Shown: piece after piece, positions 25,801 through 35,098 of the stretch
Position numbering within the stretch: the stretch's first letter is position 1
Layout of the letters: the number at the start of each line of letters is the position of its first letter
Assembly: GCF_032399705.1 (NCBI RefSeq)
Contig: NZ_CP135922.1
Coordinates: forward strand, 2,046,001 to 2,110,000
Length of the DNA: 64,000 nt
Origin: Paenibacillus sp. BIC5C1
Lineage (GTDB): Bacteria > Bacillota > Bacilli > Paenibacillales > Paenibacillaceae
Direction of reading: 5' to 3'
The notes under the pieces: generated by a model
The model's database searches: none
The model's input: only the letters and a program-made list of their open reading frames with translations
What the model was told of the DNA's origin: nothing
Translations under genes and position numbers: made by a program

Positions 25801-26958
25801 GACAGCCTGCTCGATTTTTGTCGTCGCGTCGATTTGCGGGTATGCAACAAACGTGTGATTGAATCGCTTATTCAGGCGGGAGCCTTTGACACATTGCCTG
25901 GGCACCGCGCCCAATTACTGGCGATGCTGGATGAAACGGTGGAAGCCGCTCTGAAATGGCGCAAGGAACGCGAGGATCTACAAATTCAATTGTTTGATTT
26001 TGTCGAGACCCCGAACTGGGAGATTGAATATCCCGAAATTCCGCCTTATTCCGGGAGTCAGCAGTTGGAGCTGGAACGTGAACTGTTAGGTTTGTATCTG
26101 TCTGGTCATCCACTGGATGACTACGAAGATGTGCTTGAATCCAGCGGCGCAGATCGCATTATGGAGCTGACTGAAGCGGCTGACGATACGATGGCCGTCG
26201 CAGCTGGGATGGTTGTGTCTGTGAAGTCGATTACGACGAAACAGGGCAAGGCTATGGCGTTCATGGAGCTGGAAGACCAGATCGAACGCTGTGAAGTGGT
26301 TCTCTTTCCCGAAGTATGGCGGCGAAGCCAGCAACATGTTGGGAAAGGTGAACTGCTCGTCGTGCGTGCCAAGGTGCAGCAGCAGGACGAAGGGTTCAAG
26401 CTGCTGGCTGAGGAAGTGGCGCCGTTGTCACCGGCGGCACTGGAACAGCAGCTGCGCAGCCGCGAACGGCGCGGTAAGCCCGGCAGCGGCAGTGCTTCGC
26501 GCCCGACGGCTTCGCCACGGCAGGCGGCTGGCGCGGGAGCCGGAGCACAGCGCAGCAGCTCAGGCGTGAGTGCTGGAGCTGCACGCAGCAGCGGAAGCCA
26601 GGGCCCGGCAGCGACGCACAGCGCTGCGGGTGGACCAGGTGCGGCCAATGCCAGTGAGGCCGCTTCCGTGGCTCGACGTGCCGCTGAGGCCGCTGGCGGC
26701 ACGGAGCAGAGCCGTGGGCCGCGAGCAGTGGAGCAGCGAGTGTTCGTGAAGATCACCCCGCAGGCGGAGAATCCAGAGCTTCTGGCCCGACTAAAACAAT
26801 TGCTTCAGCAGCATTCGGGTCCGGTGGCGACGGTGCTCTTCTATGAACAGCATCAGAAGCTACTTGCATTGAGTGATGCCTACCGGATTAAACCTTCGCC
26901 CTCTTTATTCTCCGAGATGGAGAAGATGCTGGGTGATGGCACAGTCAAAATAAAATAA
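22864..26958 (+). CDS. dnaE: DNA polymerase III subunit alpha, DnaE type, with two large low-complexity insertions
   Basis: Replicative polymerase subunit of 1364 aa, clearly longer than Bacillus DnaE (about 1115 aa). The N-terminal PHP domain starts FVHLHVHSEYSLLDGA. The catalytic region has GPGRGSSAGS (about residue 363) and PDIDIDFSDERRD (about 403) with the metal-binding Asp residues. HhH and OB-fold parts follow, the latter at about 1100-1180. Two extra segments stand out: about residues 814-950, acidic and Ser/Thr/Glu-rich, between VNESG and IRFGLAAVKNVG; and about 1198-1290, rich in Ala, Gly and Ser with high-GC coding, before a C-terminal domain. The ATG giving MSSFVHLH follows AAAGGAAG; the frame is open 12 codons upstream. 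Both insertions stay in frame. Confidence 0.93.
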   Translation: MSSFVHLHVHSEYSLLDGAARIPDLVNKAADLGMTTLALTDHGVMYGAIPFYKACVERGIKPIIGCEAYMTAGSRKERGSRKDQPIHHLILLAKNMTGYRNLMKLCSIGHLEGFHYKPRIDMESLAAHHEGIICLSACLGGEVPQHLLHGREEEAKRAALRYKNIFGADFYLELQDHGLSEQKRVNPQLIRLAAELDIPLVATNDAHYLSEEDAELQDVLICIGTGKTVDDENRLRIGTNQLYLKNEQEMARLFPHVPEALANTVRIAESCELQLEFGKSILPEYRPLPEGKTPSAYLRQLCEEGMEERYNESSRWTDTELRAELEQRLEYELRVIDSMGFSDYFLIVWDFIAYSHQQGIVTGPGRGSSAGSLVAYTLRITDVDPMKYNLLFERFLNPERISMPDIDIDFSDERRDEVIEYVAKKYGKAHVAQIITFGTMAARAAVRDVGRALNVPYGEVDKAAKLIPAQLGINIQRAMEATPELKALYETKPKTRELLDMAMKVEGMPRHASTHAAGVVISRDPLTDAVPLQEGSEGTALTQYSMENLESIGLLKMDFLGLRTLSIIERCLRWIGENSEIPDFRHIPDDDALTYEMLGRGDTMGIFQLESAGVRRVLKELKPSVFEDIISVLALYRPGPMEFISKYIQGKHGQIEVDYPHADLETILKDTYGIIVYQEQIMQIASRMAGFSLGEADLLRRAVSKKKREVLDLERGHFVQGSLKQGYSEAEADLVYDMIVKFANYGFPRAHAAAYGVLAFQTAYLKAHYPIHFMASMLTAVMGSHRKVAEYVVECRRMDIEVLPPDVNESGILFTPVLTSSSKTSADQAAETQRLEGEQGENGTASPTMAHAVHDDYYSGQAEYGEAPLPDDPGPAPDEDGSSYEWQAATTVPEHTEDRINSGVVTVSTAERLHGTGKEGASHSEQHEMSAVQEKDGLSVQNSDADTATGAIRFGLAAVKNVGTQAMESIMIVRQERPFDSLLDFCRRVDLRVCNKRVIESLIQAGAFDTLPGHRAQLLAMLDETVEAALKWRKEREDLQIQLFDFVETPNWEIEYPEIPPYSGSQQLELERELLGLYLSGHPLDDYEDVLESSGADRIMELTEAADDTMAVAAGMVVSVKSITTKQGKAMAFMELEDQIERCEVVLFPEVWRRSQQHVGKGELLVVRAKVQQQDEGFKLLAEEVAPLSPAALEQQLRSRERRGKPGSGSASRPTASPRQAAGAGAGAQRSSSGVSAGAARSSGSQGPAATHSAAGGPGAANASEAASVARRAAEAAGGTEQSRGPRAVEQRVFVKITPQAENPELLARLKQLLQQHSGPVATVLFYEQHQKLLALSDAYRIKPSPSLFSEMEKMLGDGTVKIK

Positions 26959-27208
26959 TAGGCTTTCATGTAATAATTGTTTTCTTAATTCATAGCAGCT
27001 AACGAACCACCGCGTTTTAAAAGGCGGATGATCGTGAAATGCAAAGTTTGACGAACTTTAGTGACGTTGGTCCGGTACAAAGCTGTGGCCCGACCTATAA
27101 CATGACGAAATAACATCTCTGTGATTCGTTAAAACGCAGTTCTGTGGAAATGAGAGCTAATAGCGTGTGCTGGATTCGTTAGGCCCGAATCGAATAAAAT
27201 TAAAAAAA

Positions 27209-27241
27209 GTGTCTCAGGCCATGCTCATGGCTTTGGGACAC
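27209..27241 (-). terminator. Minus-strand terminator-like hairpin
   Basis: GTGTCTCAGGCCATG pairs with CATGGCTTTGGGACAC. Read on the minus strand it is followed by a run of T (plus-strand A run at 27202-27208). No minus-strand gene ends here. Confidence 0.5.
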
Positions 27242-27261
27242 CCCTCATATTCCCAATGATG

Positions 27262-27297
27262 AAACCAGCTTGGCCAACTGCCGAGCTGGTTTTTTTG
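27262..27297 (+). terminator. Plus-strand terminator downstream of dnaE
   Basis: AACCAGCT (27263-27270) and AGCTGGTT (27284-27291), followed by a T run. It is the best candidate to end the dnaE transcript. Confidence 0.8.
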
Positions 27298-27470
27298 TAT
27301 TTATTTTACCAATTCCATCAGGGATGCAGGTGGAGGAGATATTGGACGAACAAGAGTGTAATATGTGAATATTTTTGCATAATTTATAGGGTAAGCAGAT
27401 TGCCATAACGAATGCACATTCCGCATTTTTTATGAACATTTTGCGAGTTTGCCGCATACACTTGAGAACA

Positions 27471-27492
27471 CCGAAGGACCTGAGGTCCTTGG
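27471..27492 (+). promoter_or_regulatory. Leader hairpin before pgpA
   Basis: AAGGACC-TGA-GGTCCTT (27474-27490) with outer CC/GG pairs. It lies about 25 bases before the start codon and just upstream of GGGGGAG and GGGAGG, so it could affect ribosome access or message stability. Confidence 0.45.
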
Positions 27493-27516
27493 GGGAGCGA
27501 TGCGGGAGGTCGAGAT

Positions 27517-28008
27517 ATGTCATATGAAATCGTAGAAGCCATGCTGGCCCGGCGGGGTGTACAGATTGATGCAATCGCGGAAATTGTATATCGTCTGCAA
27601 AAAGGGTACCACCCGGAACTGACTATGGATGACTGTGTCACGAGTGTAAAATCAGTACTGCAGAAACGTGAGGTGCAATATACGCTATACACAGGTATAG
27701 CCCTCGACGAGCTTGCTGAGAAACGCCTTTTGCCGCAACCTTTGCAGGCAATTATGGAGGCGGATGAATCCCTGTATGGAGTGGACGAGACTCTTGCTCT
27801 TGGCATTACCCATGTATATGGTATGATCGGTTTAACCAGTTTTGGTTATCTGGATAAAGAAAAGATTGGTGTCATTCATGATCTGAACGAAGCAGGACCA
27901 GCTATACATGTTTTTCTGGACGACCTGGTTGCCGGGCTCGCCGCTGCTGCTTCTGCCCGAATTGCTCACAAAAATATTAAAGCCAAGAAATACCCATCGG
28001 ATATCTGA
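27517..28008 (+). CDS. pgpA: Phosphatidylglycerophosphatase A (YutG/PgpA family)
   Basis: A 163-aa protein of the PgpA/YutG family, which dephosphorylates phosphatidylglycerol phosphate in phospholipid synthesis. Typical segments are EIVYRLQKGYHPELTMDDC, YTGIALDELAEKRLLP, DESLYGVDETLALGIT and the acidic C-terminal HVFLDDLVAGLAAA, which probably binds Mg2+. The ATG follows GGGAGGTCGAG. It stands alone between the structured dnaE downstream region and a hairpin at 28069-28090. The family is recognised from memory of the YutG pattern; the exact substrate was not tested. Confidence 0.72.
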   Translation: MSYEIVEAMLARRGVQIDAIAEIVYRLQKGYHPELTMDDCVTSVKSVLQKREVQYTLYTGIALDELAEKRLLPQPLQAIMEADESLYGVDETLALGITHVYGMIGLTSFGYLDKEKIGVIHDLNEAGPAIHVFLDDLVAGLAAAASARIAHKNIKAKKYPSDI

Positions 28009-28068
28009 TTTTCTTCATTTGTGTTTTCATTCATTTGGTATCTTTTGTTTGTTCAATGGAAGGTCATC

Positions 28069-28090
28069 CAGGGTAGCTATTGCTGCCCTG
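28069..28090 (+). terminator. Hairpin downstream of pgpA
   Basis: CAGGG-T-AGC-TATT-GCT-G-CCCTG. The next T run (28106-28112) is 16 bases away, so termination here is uncertain. Confidence 0.35.
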
Positions 28091-28293
28091 AGCGGCCTGC
28101 AATCCCTTTTTTAAAAAGGAAAGTCCTAGGATCATTGCATCACCATATCGGTTATCCTCGCGGGACAAATGTCCCTCTAGATCTCGTTTTCTCCCCAAAG
28201 GTCCCGAACCCTTCCTTGCAGAAAAAAAGTGAGGTATGTTATCATTAGTCCAATATACGGGCTCTGAACATTAGCTTAGGGGGCGGACATGGC

Positions 28294-28482
28294 ATGTGGA
28301 CGGTGATTTACATTGCACCGACAGCAAAGGTTGCGGACAAGATCAAGACCAAGCTTTCGGAAGAAGGTTTTCTGGTACAGACCCGTCCCATCAGTTTATC
28401 CAAGCAGCAATTTGAGATTCGCGTCCCTTCAGGGGAATTGGAAGAGGTTCAGGAAGTGCTGAATTCGATTCTGCATTCCTGA
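28294..28482 (+). CDS. Small conserved protein, DUF2007-like fold
   Basis: A 62-aa protein with a beta-alpha-beta-beta-alpha pattern: WTVIYIAPTAK, helix VADKIKTKLSEEG, strand FLVQTRPIS, strand QFEIRVPSG and helix ELEEVQEVLNSIL. This resembles the DUF2007 'putative signal transducing' fold. Similar small proteins in Paenibacillus are sometimes labelled glutamate decarboxylase, which the sequence does not support. The ATG follows AGGGGGCGG. It lies about 400 bases before accD on the same strand. Confidence 0.6.
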   Translation: MWTVIYIAPTAKVADKIKTKLSEEGFLVQTRPISLSKQQFEIRVPSGELEEVQEVLNSILHS

Positions 28483-28888
28483 TTCATTCGATATCAGACG
28501 TGCCTTGGCAGATGAAGAAGTACCAATGGTACATAAGGGACTGACCGCGTAAGCGGAGTGAGGAATCGACTTGCATGTATTGTATGCTGCTGTCCTTCCT
28601 TCTTTTTTTGTTAGGACAAGGACCGACCAGATTGCTCCCAGAGACCCTGCCAAGACAGATTCAAACATCGGCGCAACAATCTTTCGGTTATTGCAGGTAA
28701 CATCAATCGTGCTGACAGAAGCCGCTGATCCTTGCCTTATACCGGCGGATTTTTTTGTTGTGAATGCTGGACAAGGCCCATGGCAGCGTATGGGTCGTAA
28801 GCGGTTTACCGCAGCGCGCGGATGAAGTTGCTACATGCAACGAACTGCAGGTTGCGGCCATCAAATCAACGGCTGGAGAGGTGTAGTT
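28483..28888 (+). promoter_or_regulatory. Long structured region upstream of accD
   Basis: No gene is visible. It contains the palindrome GTACCAATGGTAC (28520-28532) and small hairpins CCGC-GTAA-GCGG (28545-28556), CCCAT/ATGGG (28777-28794), GCGG-TTTA-CCGC (28801-28812) and GTTGC/GCAAC (28827-28841). A weak terminator-like CCGC...GCGG followed by ATTTTTTT lies near 28724-28755. It looks like a regulated leader, but no known riboswitch class is recognised. Confidence 0.45.
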
Positions 28889-29782
28889 GTGTTCAAAGAT
28901 ATATTCCAGAAAAAACGGAAGTACGCCACCATACCTTCCGAGCGTGCGCTTCGTGGCGAAGGTCAGGAAGCTGGAGAACGTCCAAAACGTGAAATACCTG
29001 AAGGGCTTATGAACAAGTGCAGCAAATGCGGCACGATTCAATATAGCAAGGAATTGGAAAAAAACTTAAAAGTATGTCCGGCTTGCGGTTACCATATGCG
29101 TTTGAACGCAATGGAACGCATTGCCATGGTTCTAGATGAGCAAGGGTTTGTGGAGCATGACGCTGATATGATCTCGGTTGATCCGCTTGACTTCCCTGGA
29201 TATAGTAACAAACTGGAACAACAGCGCTTGAAGTCAGGACTGAAGGAAGCTGTCATTACGGGTGAGGGAACCATAGAAGGTTTGCCTGTGGTTGTTGCTG
29301 TCATGAGCTTCGACTTCTTTACAGGCAGTATGGGTTCGGTAGTAGGAGAGAAAATTACCCGTGCGATTGAGCATGCAATAGAGAAACATTTGCCTTTGAT
29401 CATTTTCTCAACATCTGGGGGTGCCCGGATGCAAGAGAGTATTCTTAGCCTTATGCAAATGGCAAAAACAAGTGCGGCTTTGTCCCGTTTGGATGAACAG
29501 GGCGGTTTGTATATTTCGGTTATCACGGATCCGACGACAGGTGGAGTATCGGCTAGTTTTGCGAGCCTTGGTGATATCATTATTGCGGAGCCGGGAGCTG
29601 TATTTGGTTTCGCTGGAAGAATCGTGATTGAGCAGACGATCCGTCAGAAACTGCCTGATGATTTCCAAACGGCAGAATTTAATTTACAGCACGGCCAGCT
29701 GGACATGGTGGTCCATCGTAAAGAACTTCGAGCCACCCTTGGTAAGCTTCTAGACATGCATAGTGAAAAAGGAGGGGTCTAA
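28889..29782 (+). CDS. accD: Acetyl-CoA carboxylase carboxyltransferase subunit beta
   Basis: Subunit of acetyl-CoA carboxylase that transfers CO2 from carboxybiotin to acetyl-CoA with AccA, the first step of fatty-acid synthesis. The N-terminal zinc ribbon is CSKCG...CPACG, and the crotonase-like core has [21 protein letters not shown] and [21 protein letters not shown]. The GTG start (MFKDIFQ) is preferred because GGAGAGGTG is just upstream and homologues begin there; the frame is open 18 codons further. Length is 297 aa. Its stop codon is immediately followed by the accA start. Confidence 0.93.
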   Translation: MFKDIFQKKRKYATIPSERALRGEGQEAGERPKREIPEGLMNKCSKCGTIQYSKELEKNLKVCPACGYHMRLNAMERIAMVLDEQGFVEHDADMISVDPLDFPGYSNKLEQQRLKSGLKEAVITGEGTIEGLPVVVAVMSFDFFTGSMGSVVGEKITRAIEHAIEKHLPLIIFSTSGGARMQESILSLMQMAKTSAALSRLDEQGGLYISVITDPTTGGVSASFASLGDIIIAEPGAVFGFAGRIVIEQTIRQKLPDDFQTAEFNLQHGQLDMVVHRKELRATLGKLLDMHSEKGGV

Positions 29783-30814
29783 ATGGCGGGTGAGTTGCCA
29801 TATGAAGCGCCTCTGGTTGAGATGCGCAAAAAGATCGAAGAGCTCGTACAGTTTGGACAGGAAAAGGGTATTGACTTCACCGACGAAATTGCCCGCCTTG
29901 AAGAACGTTATCATAGACTCGAAGAAGAGATTTATTCCGGTATAACAGCTGCTCAGAAAATGCATCTGGCGCGGCATCAGCAGCGTCCGACGGCATTAGA
30001 TCTGATCCAATTGATATTTACCGATTTCATTGAGTTGCACGGCGATCGCATGTTCGGAGATGATCTGGCGGTTGTTGGCGGACTGGCGAAGCTGAACGGA
30101 AAAACAGTAACGGTCATTGGCCAACAGCGGGGGAAAGATACGAAGGATAACATCGCCCGTTTTTTTGGGAGCGCACATCCGGAAGGATTCCGAAAAGGAC
30201 TGCGCTTGATGAAGCAAGCGAACAAATTTGGTCGTCCAATTATTACCTTTGTTGATACTAAAGGGGCGTATCCGGGTAATACTGCTGAAGAGAGAGGTCA
30301 ATCGGAAGCTATTGCACGTAACCTGCTGGAAATGGCGAAGCTCTCGGTGCCTGTTATTGTAGTGGTCATCGGCGAAGGTGGTAGCGGCGGGGCACTAGCT
30401 ATGGCTGTGGGTAATCGTGTGTTGATGCTGGAGCATGCAATTTACTCTGCGATCTCTCCGAACGGTGCTGCTTCCATTCTTTGGAAAGATGCATCCAAGG
30501 CAGATCAGGCGGCCGAAGCGATGAAAATTACGGCCAAAGACCTTCTGGAGATGGAAGTCATTGAAGAAATAATCCCTGAGCCACGCGGCGGTGCTCATCG
30601 GGATTATGAAGAATCTGCGGCTGCAATAAGTGAGGCTTTGGTTCGTCATCTGGACGAGATGAAAGGATGGAGTGGTGACCAATTGAAACAGGATCGGTAT
30701 GAGAAATTCCGTAAAATTGGATCAGTCACGTTTGAACCAGAAGTGCAGATTGAAGTCCCTCAAGTGCCTGTTGAAGTCGATACAGCAGGTAATTTGTCGG
30801 GAAATGCTGAATGA
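29783..30814 (+). CDS. accA: Acetyl-CoA carboxylase carboxyltransferase subunit alpha
   Basis: The partner of AccD, 343 aa. The characteristic N-terminal helices ([15 protein letters not shown]) precede the carboxyltransferase core with [41 protein letters not shown] and [20 protein letters not shown]. The C-terminus is longer than in Bacillus and ends in a Val/Pro-rich tail. The ATG directly follows the accD stop and uses GGAGGGG inside the end of accD, so the subunits are coupled for equal synthesis. In Bacillus pfkA follows; here pyk is next. Confidence 0.95.
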   Translation: MAGELPYEAPLVEMRKKIEELVQFGQEKGIDFTDEIARLEERYHRLEEEIYSGITAAQKMHLARHQQRPTALDLIQLIFTDFIELHGDRMFGDDLAVVGGLAKLNGKTVTVIGQQRGKDTKDNIARFFGSAHPEGFRKGLRLMKQANKFGRPIITFVDTKGAYPGNTAEERGQSEAIARNLLEMAKLSVPVIVVVIGEGGSGGALAMAVGNRVLMLEHAIYSAISPNGAASILWKDASKADQAAEAMKITAKDLLEMEVIEEIIPEPRGGAHRDYEESAAAISEALVRHLDEMKGWSGDQLKQDRYEKFRKIGSVTFEPEVQIEVPQVPVEVDTAGNLSGNAE

Positions 30815-30919
30815 TGTGATGAATTTCCTATACAAATGAGCAAAAGTATAGTAAATTTAATAGTTGGAAAAAGAAAAAGAGATAAAAAGATAGACCTTTA
30901 AAATCGGAGGAAACCCAAA

Positions 30920-32347
<1,428 letters not shown>

Positions 32348-32363
32348 TTGTGTTTGGACGAGA

Positions 32364-32411
32364 AGCAACAGGAATGAAGCAATGGGGCGTTTGCGTCCTG
32401 TTGCTTTTTTT
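32364..32411 (+). terminator. Terminator of pyk
   Basis: AGCAACAGGA (32364-32373) and TCCTGTTGCT (32396-32405), then a T run. Confidence 0.88.
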
Positions 32412-32477
32412 CCATCTTTATGACACTTTAGCGCCGCTAGATACGTAAGAATTGGTATATCGAAGGAGGCCGGTAAC

Positions 32478-32984
32478 ATGCAACAACAGAGCAATGGCAG
32501 TTGGTACACGGCACGCCTTCGCGTGCGTTATCAAGAAAGTGATCAGATGGGTGTGGTCTATCACGCCAACTATTTGAATTGGTTTGAAATCGGTCGAACC
32601 GAGATGATTCGCCAAATGGGGTATACATATCGTAAAATGGAGGAACAGGGGTTACTGCTTCCGGTAACCGGACTGGATGTAAAATATCATAAACCTGCCC
32701 GGTATGATGATGACATCGTCATTTTCACCCGAATTGCTGCATTTAGTGGTCTGCGACTGAACTATAAGTATGACATAAGGCGCATGACTCCAGACCTTAA
32801 TGAGCAGATAGGCGTTGGGCAACGAGTGTGGTTATCTGAGGAGTCCCTTCCTGGTGAAAGGTTGGTTACAGGCTCTACCCAGCATGTATGGGTCAATGGG
32901 GACTGGAAGCCAGTCAGGCTGGATAAGGCAGCTTCTGAGCTCTACAGCGCGCTTGAGAAAGTGTGGCTTTCAGGAAAGGGGTAA
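32478..32984 (+). CDS. Acyl-CoA thioesterase, YbgC/4HBT family
   Basis: A 168-aa hotdog-fold thioesterase with the 4-hydroxybenzoyl-CoA thioesterase signature RYQESDQMGVVYHANYLNWFE. The Asp in ESDQMG is the expected catalytic residue and HANYLNWFE forms the active-site helix. It hydrolyses an acyl-CoA of unknown chain type. GAAGGAGGCC precedes the ATG. The fxsA gene starts six bases after its stop, so the two are cotranscribed. Confidence 0.85.
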   Translation: MQQQSNGSWYTARLRVRYQESDQMGVVYHANYLNWFEIGRTEMIRQMGYTYRKMEEQGLLLPVTGLDVKYHKPARYDDDIVIFTRIAAFSGLRLNYKYDIRRMTPDLNEQIGVGQRVWLSEESLPGERLVTGSTQHVWVNGDWKPVRLDKAASELYSALEKVWLSGKG

Positions 32985-32990
32985 TACGTA

Positions 32991-33392
32991 ATGCGAAAAT
33001 GGATGTGGGCCCTGCTATTAATCATTCCGGTGATTGAACTGTATGGTTTCATTCTTATGAGTGACTGGATTGGAGCCGGAAAGACATTGCTTCTCATGAT
33101 TCTCACGTCCTTGATCGGTATAGCAATGTTGCAGTTTGAAGGACGAAAAGTACTTATTGATGCCAAATCCGAGATGGAGCGCGGTAAGGTGCCTGGAAGG
33201 AAAATGGTAGATGGACTATTTATTTTTGTCGGTGGTTTCCTGCTGCTGATTCCGGGATTTATCACAGATCTGATCGGTTTTACACTGTTGTTTCCAGTAA
33301 CACGTTCAGTGTACCGCCTATTCTTCCTGGGCTGGTTGGAGAAGAAAATGAGAAACGGAAGTATTAAGTTTTATCGTGGTCCGAAGCAATAG
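32991..33392 (+). CDS. fxsA: FxsA family membrane protein
   Basis: A 133-aa membrane protein with hydrophobic segments at about residues 5-24, 29-47, 76-98 and 99-115 and the FxsA pattern MLQFEGRKVL followed by GLFIFVGGFLLLIPGFITDLIG. Bacillus has the homologue YtwI at the same place between pyk and citZ. E. coli FxsA overproduction relieves F-factor exclusion of phage T7, but the cellular role is unknown. It is coupled to the thioesterase upstream and ends in a strong bidirectional terminator. Confidence 0.85.
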   Translation: MRKWMWALLLIIPVIELYGFILMSDWIGAGKTLLLMILTSLIGIAMLQFEGRKVLIDAKSEMERGKVPGRKMVDGLFIFVGGFLLLIPGFITDLIGFTLLFPVTRSVYRLFFLGWLEKKMRNGSIKFYRGPKQ

Positions 33393-33411
33393 GAAATATC
33401 AGCATCAGTTA

Positions 33412-33460
33412 AAGAAAGGCACCGCTCATCAGATTCAGTCTGAGGAGCGGTGCCTTTCTT
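33412..33460. terminator. Strong bidirectional terminator between fxsA and ytvI
   Basis: Perfect 16-bp arms AAGAAAGGCACCGCTC (33412-33427) and its complement (33445-33460), with further inner pairing. It is shared by convergent genes. Confidence 0.92.
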
Positions 33461-33501
33461 AATCTTGATGATATGCGGATGACAGAACAGAAATCATGAT
33501 T

Positions 33502-34620
33502 TCATCGGACACGTCCATTAATAATGTATGTTCGGAGATCACGGAATACGTTCGCTCGATTAAATGCATCAAGGATAACGAGGCTGACAGGGCCGATAAT
33601 CAAACCGAGTACACCGAACAGCTTCAATCCGACAAACATGCCAACCAATGTGGCGAGAGGGTCCAATCCGACACTGCTGGCAAGCACTTTGGGTTCAATG
33701 ATTTGGCGGGCAATCAGTACAATGAGATATACAACACTGATACCGATCCCCAGGTACAGGTCTCCATTCATAAGCAGGTATGCCGCCCAAGGAACCATCA
33801 CGAGGCCAACACCGAGATAAGGAAGCAAATCCACCAGACCGATGAGCAAAGCGATCGTAAAGGCAGACTTAACCTGGAGCACAAGCAATCCGATCATGAC
33901 AAATAATGCGGTGATGGAGATCATGATCAACTGGGCTCGTGCATAACCGAACAGCGCTTTTTTTAGATCATTCCATATGTCGGTAATCGGTTTGCGAATG
34001 GAAGAGGGCACCCAGCCCGATACGGTAATGCTGTGTCTGGTCCAACTTTTGCTAATAAAGAAAGTTGACAGCAGAACCACGATTAATACGGCTCCCATAT
34101 TGGGTAGGGAAGTGAGCAGGTTCAGGATCATGTTGAAAAATCCGGTGACTAGATCGGTTACTGCTGTACCTACCGTTTCGGTTGTTTTGCTAATATTGCT
34201 GTTAATGGTCTCCTGATAGTTGGGGTTTTCCTTATAAAATTCATTAATCTGTCCGATTAAACTCTGAATCGTGTCATTCTGAGTCCAGCGGACGAACGTT
34301 GCCTTAATCTCATCGACATGAAGGTCGAAGCTTGTTGTTAGTGAGATGACTTCCTTGACCATACGGGTTACCGCAGCAGACAATACGACGACAATGGCCC
34401 CGAAATAAATGATTAGTGATAAGGTTACAGCCAGCCAGCGAGGAAATCGAGCCTTGTATTGAAGCAACTTCACCAGAGGGTTCATCGCATAGGCGATAAT
34501 CCAGGCGATGGCAAAAGGATATAACAACGGGAACAGCAGGTATATGGCAACAGCAATGAGTATGGTCGCGATAATCACCCATAAGCCGCGCAACAGGCGT
34601 TTCATTATAATTCTATCCAA
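33502..34620 (-). CDS. ytvI: AI-2E family permease, sporulation membrane protein YtvI
   Basis: A 372-aa polytopic membrane protein of the AI-2E transporter family with about eight hydrophobic segments. The family C-terminal signature is visible as LVDLLPYLGVGLVMVPWAAYLL and KVLASSVGLDPLATLVGMFVGLKLFGVLGLIIGPV. The YtvI branch is expressed in sporulation in Bacillus; the transported compound is unknown. The TTG start (MDRIIMK) is chosen because AAGGAGAG lies seven bases before it; the ATG five codons later is too far away. Its position between fxsA and citZ matches Bacillus. Confidence 0.85.
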   Translation of the reverse strand: MDRIIMKRLLRGLWVIIATILIAVAIYLLFPLLYPFAIAWIIAYAMNPLVKLLQYKARFPRWLAVTLSLIIYFGAIVVVLSAAVTRMVKEVISLTTSFDLHVDEIKATFVRWTQNDTIQSLIGQINEFYKENPNYQETINSNISKTTETVGTAVTDLVTGFFNMILNLLTSLPNMGAVLIVVLLSTFFISKSWTRHSITVSGWVPSSIRKPITDIWNDLKKALFGYARAQLIMISITALFVMIGLLVLQVKSAFTIALLIGLVDLLPYLGVGLVMVPWAAYLLMNGDLYLGIGISVVYLIVLIARQIIEPKVLASSVGLDPLATLVGMFVGLKLFGVLGLIIGPVSLVILDAFNRANVFRDLRTYIINGRVR

Positions 34621-34859
34621 GCATCAACTCTCCTTATTCCATTTCAAGCCACCATGAAGGAAGCACAGGAAGCTATCTAGTTAATATAGAGCAAATACAC
34701 TGATTTGAAACGCTAGGATGTCGTCGAATTATATCTTTTCTTTTGCCTAGAGTATGCCTCATATTCACAAAATATAGCAATAAAAACTTGGTTTATAGCA
34801 TGGATTTATATAAAAAGAATAAAATGTCAACCTTGCTTTTGTAAAGGTTTTCAAAAATG

Positions 34860-34878
34860 CTTTATCGGTCCGATAAAG
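34860..34878. promoter_or_regulatory. 19-bp palindrome upstream of citZ, possible LysR-type operator
   Basis: CTTTATCGGTCCGATAAAG is a perfect palindrome about a central base and contains T-N11-A. Its centre lies about 76 bases before the predicted transcript start, a common place for LysR-type regulators. Bacillus citZ is controlled by CcpC and CcpA; the sequence differs from a typical CcpA cre site. Confidence 0.55.
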
Positions 34879-34909
34879 AAGTTTGATGTGCGGATGACCC
34901 CGCATCATG

Positions 34910-34938
34910 TTCACATAAACGACAAAATCCAGTATGAT
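34910..34938 (+). promoter_or_regulatory. citZ: Predicted citZ promoter
   Basis: TTCACA (34910-34915), 17 bases, TATGAT (34933-34938), each one mismatch from consensus. Confidence 0.6.
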
Positions 34939-35098
34939 GAGATAAGGAAATACCGATTGACAGATATGAAAAACAGATATTGAGGTATTTATTAATTTTA
35001 AAATGTAAATGGTTACAAAAGAAGGACGAGTGCGTTTGAGCACGTAGATGACACTCTGGATGGGTTCTTGATTTCGTTTATTAAAGGAGAGATGTAAT

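Larger units (their letters stand above)
26959..27516. other. Structured intergenic region between dnaE and pgpA
   Basis: No gene is visible. It contains the copies TAACGAA (about 27000), ATTCGTTA (27124 and 27174 onward) and GCGTTTTA/TAAAACGC in inverted orientation. A hairpin GATTCG-TTAGGCC-CGAATC lies at 27173-27191. Two opposed terminator-like hairpins follow, then a leader hairpin before pgpA. It may hold a small RNA. Confidence 0.45.
34621..35098. other. Intergenic region between ytvI and citZ
   Basis: No gene is visible. The proximal half is AT-rich. The citZ control elements listed separately occupy 34860-34938. A second TTGACA at 34957-34962 has no good -10. Confidence 0.6.

Noticed and set aside
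28294..28482. Labelling the 62-aa protein as glutamate decarboxylase
   Set aside because: It is far too short and has no PLP-binding lysine motif; the name is probably a propagated annotation error.
28536..28549. AGGGACTGACCGCG resembles the T-box core AGGGTGGNACCGCG
   Set aside because: It differs in the most conserved GTGG part, there is no stem I or specifier region upstream (a coding gene is there), and accD is not an amino-acid-related gene.
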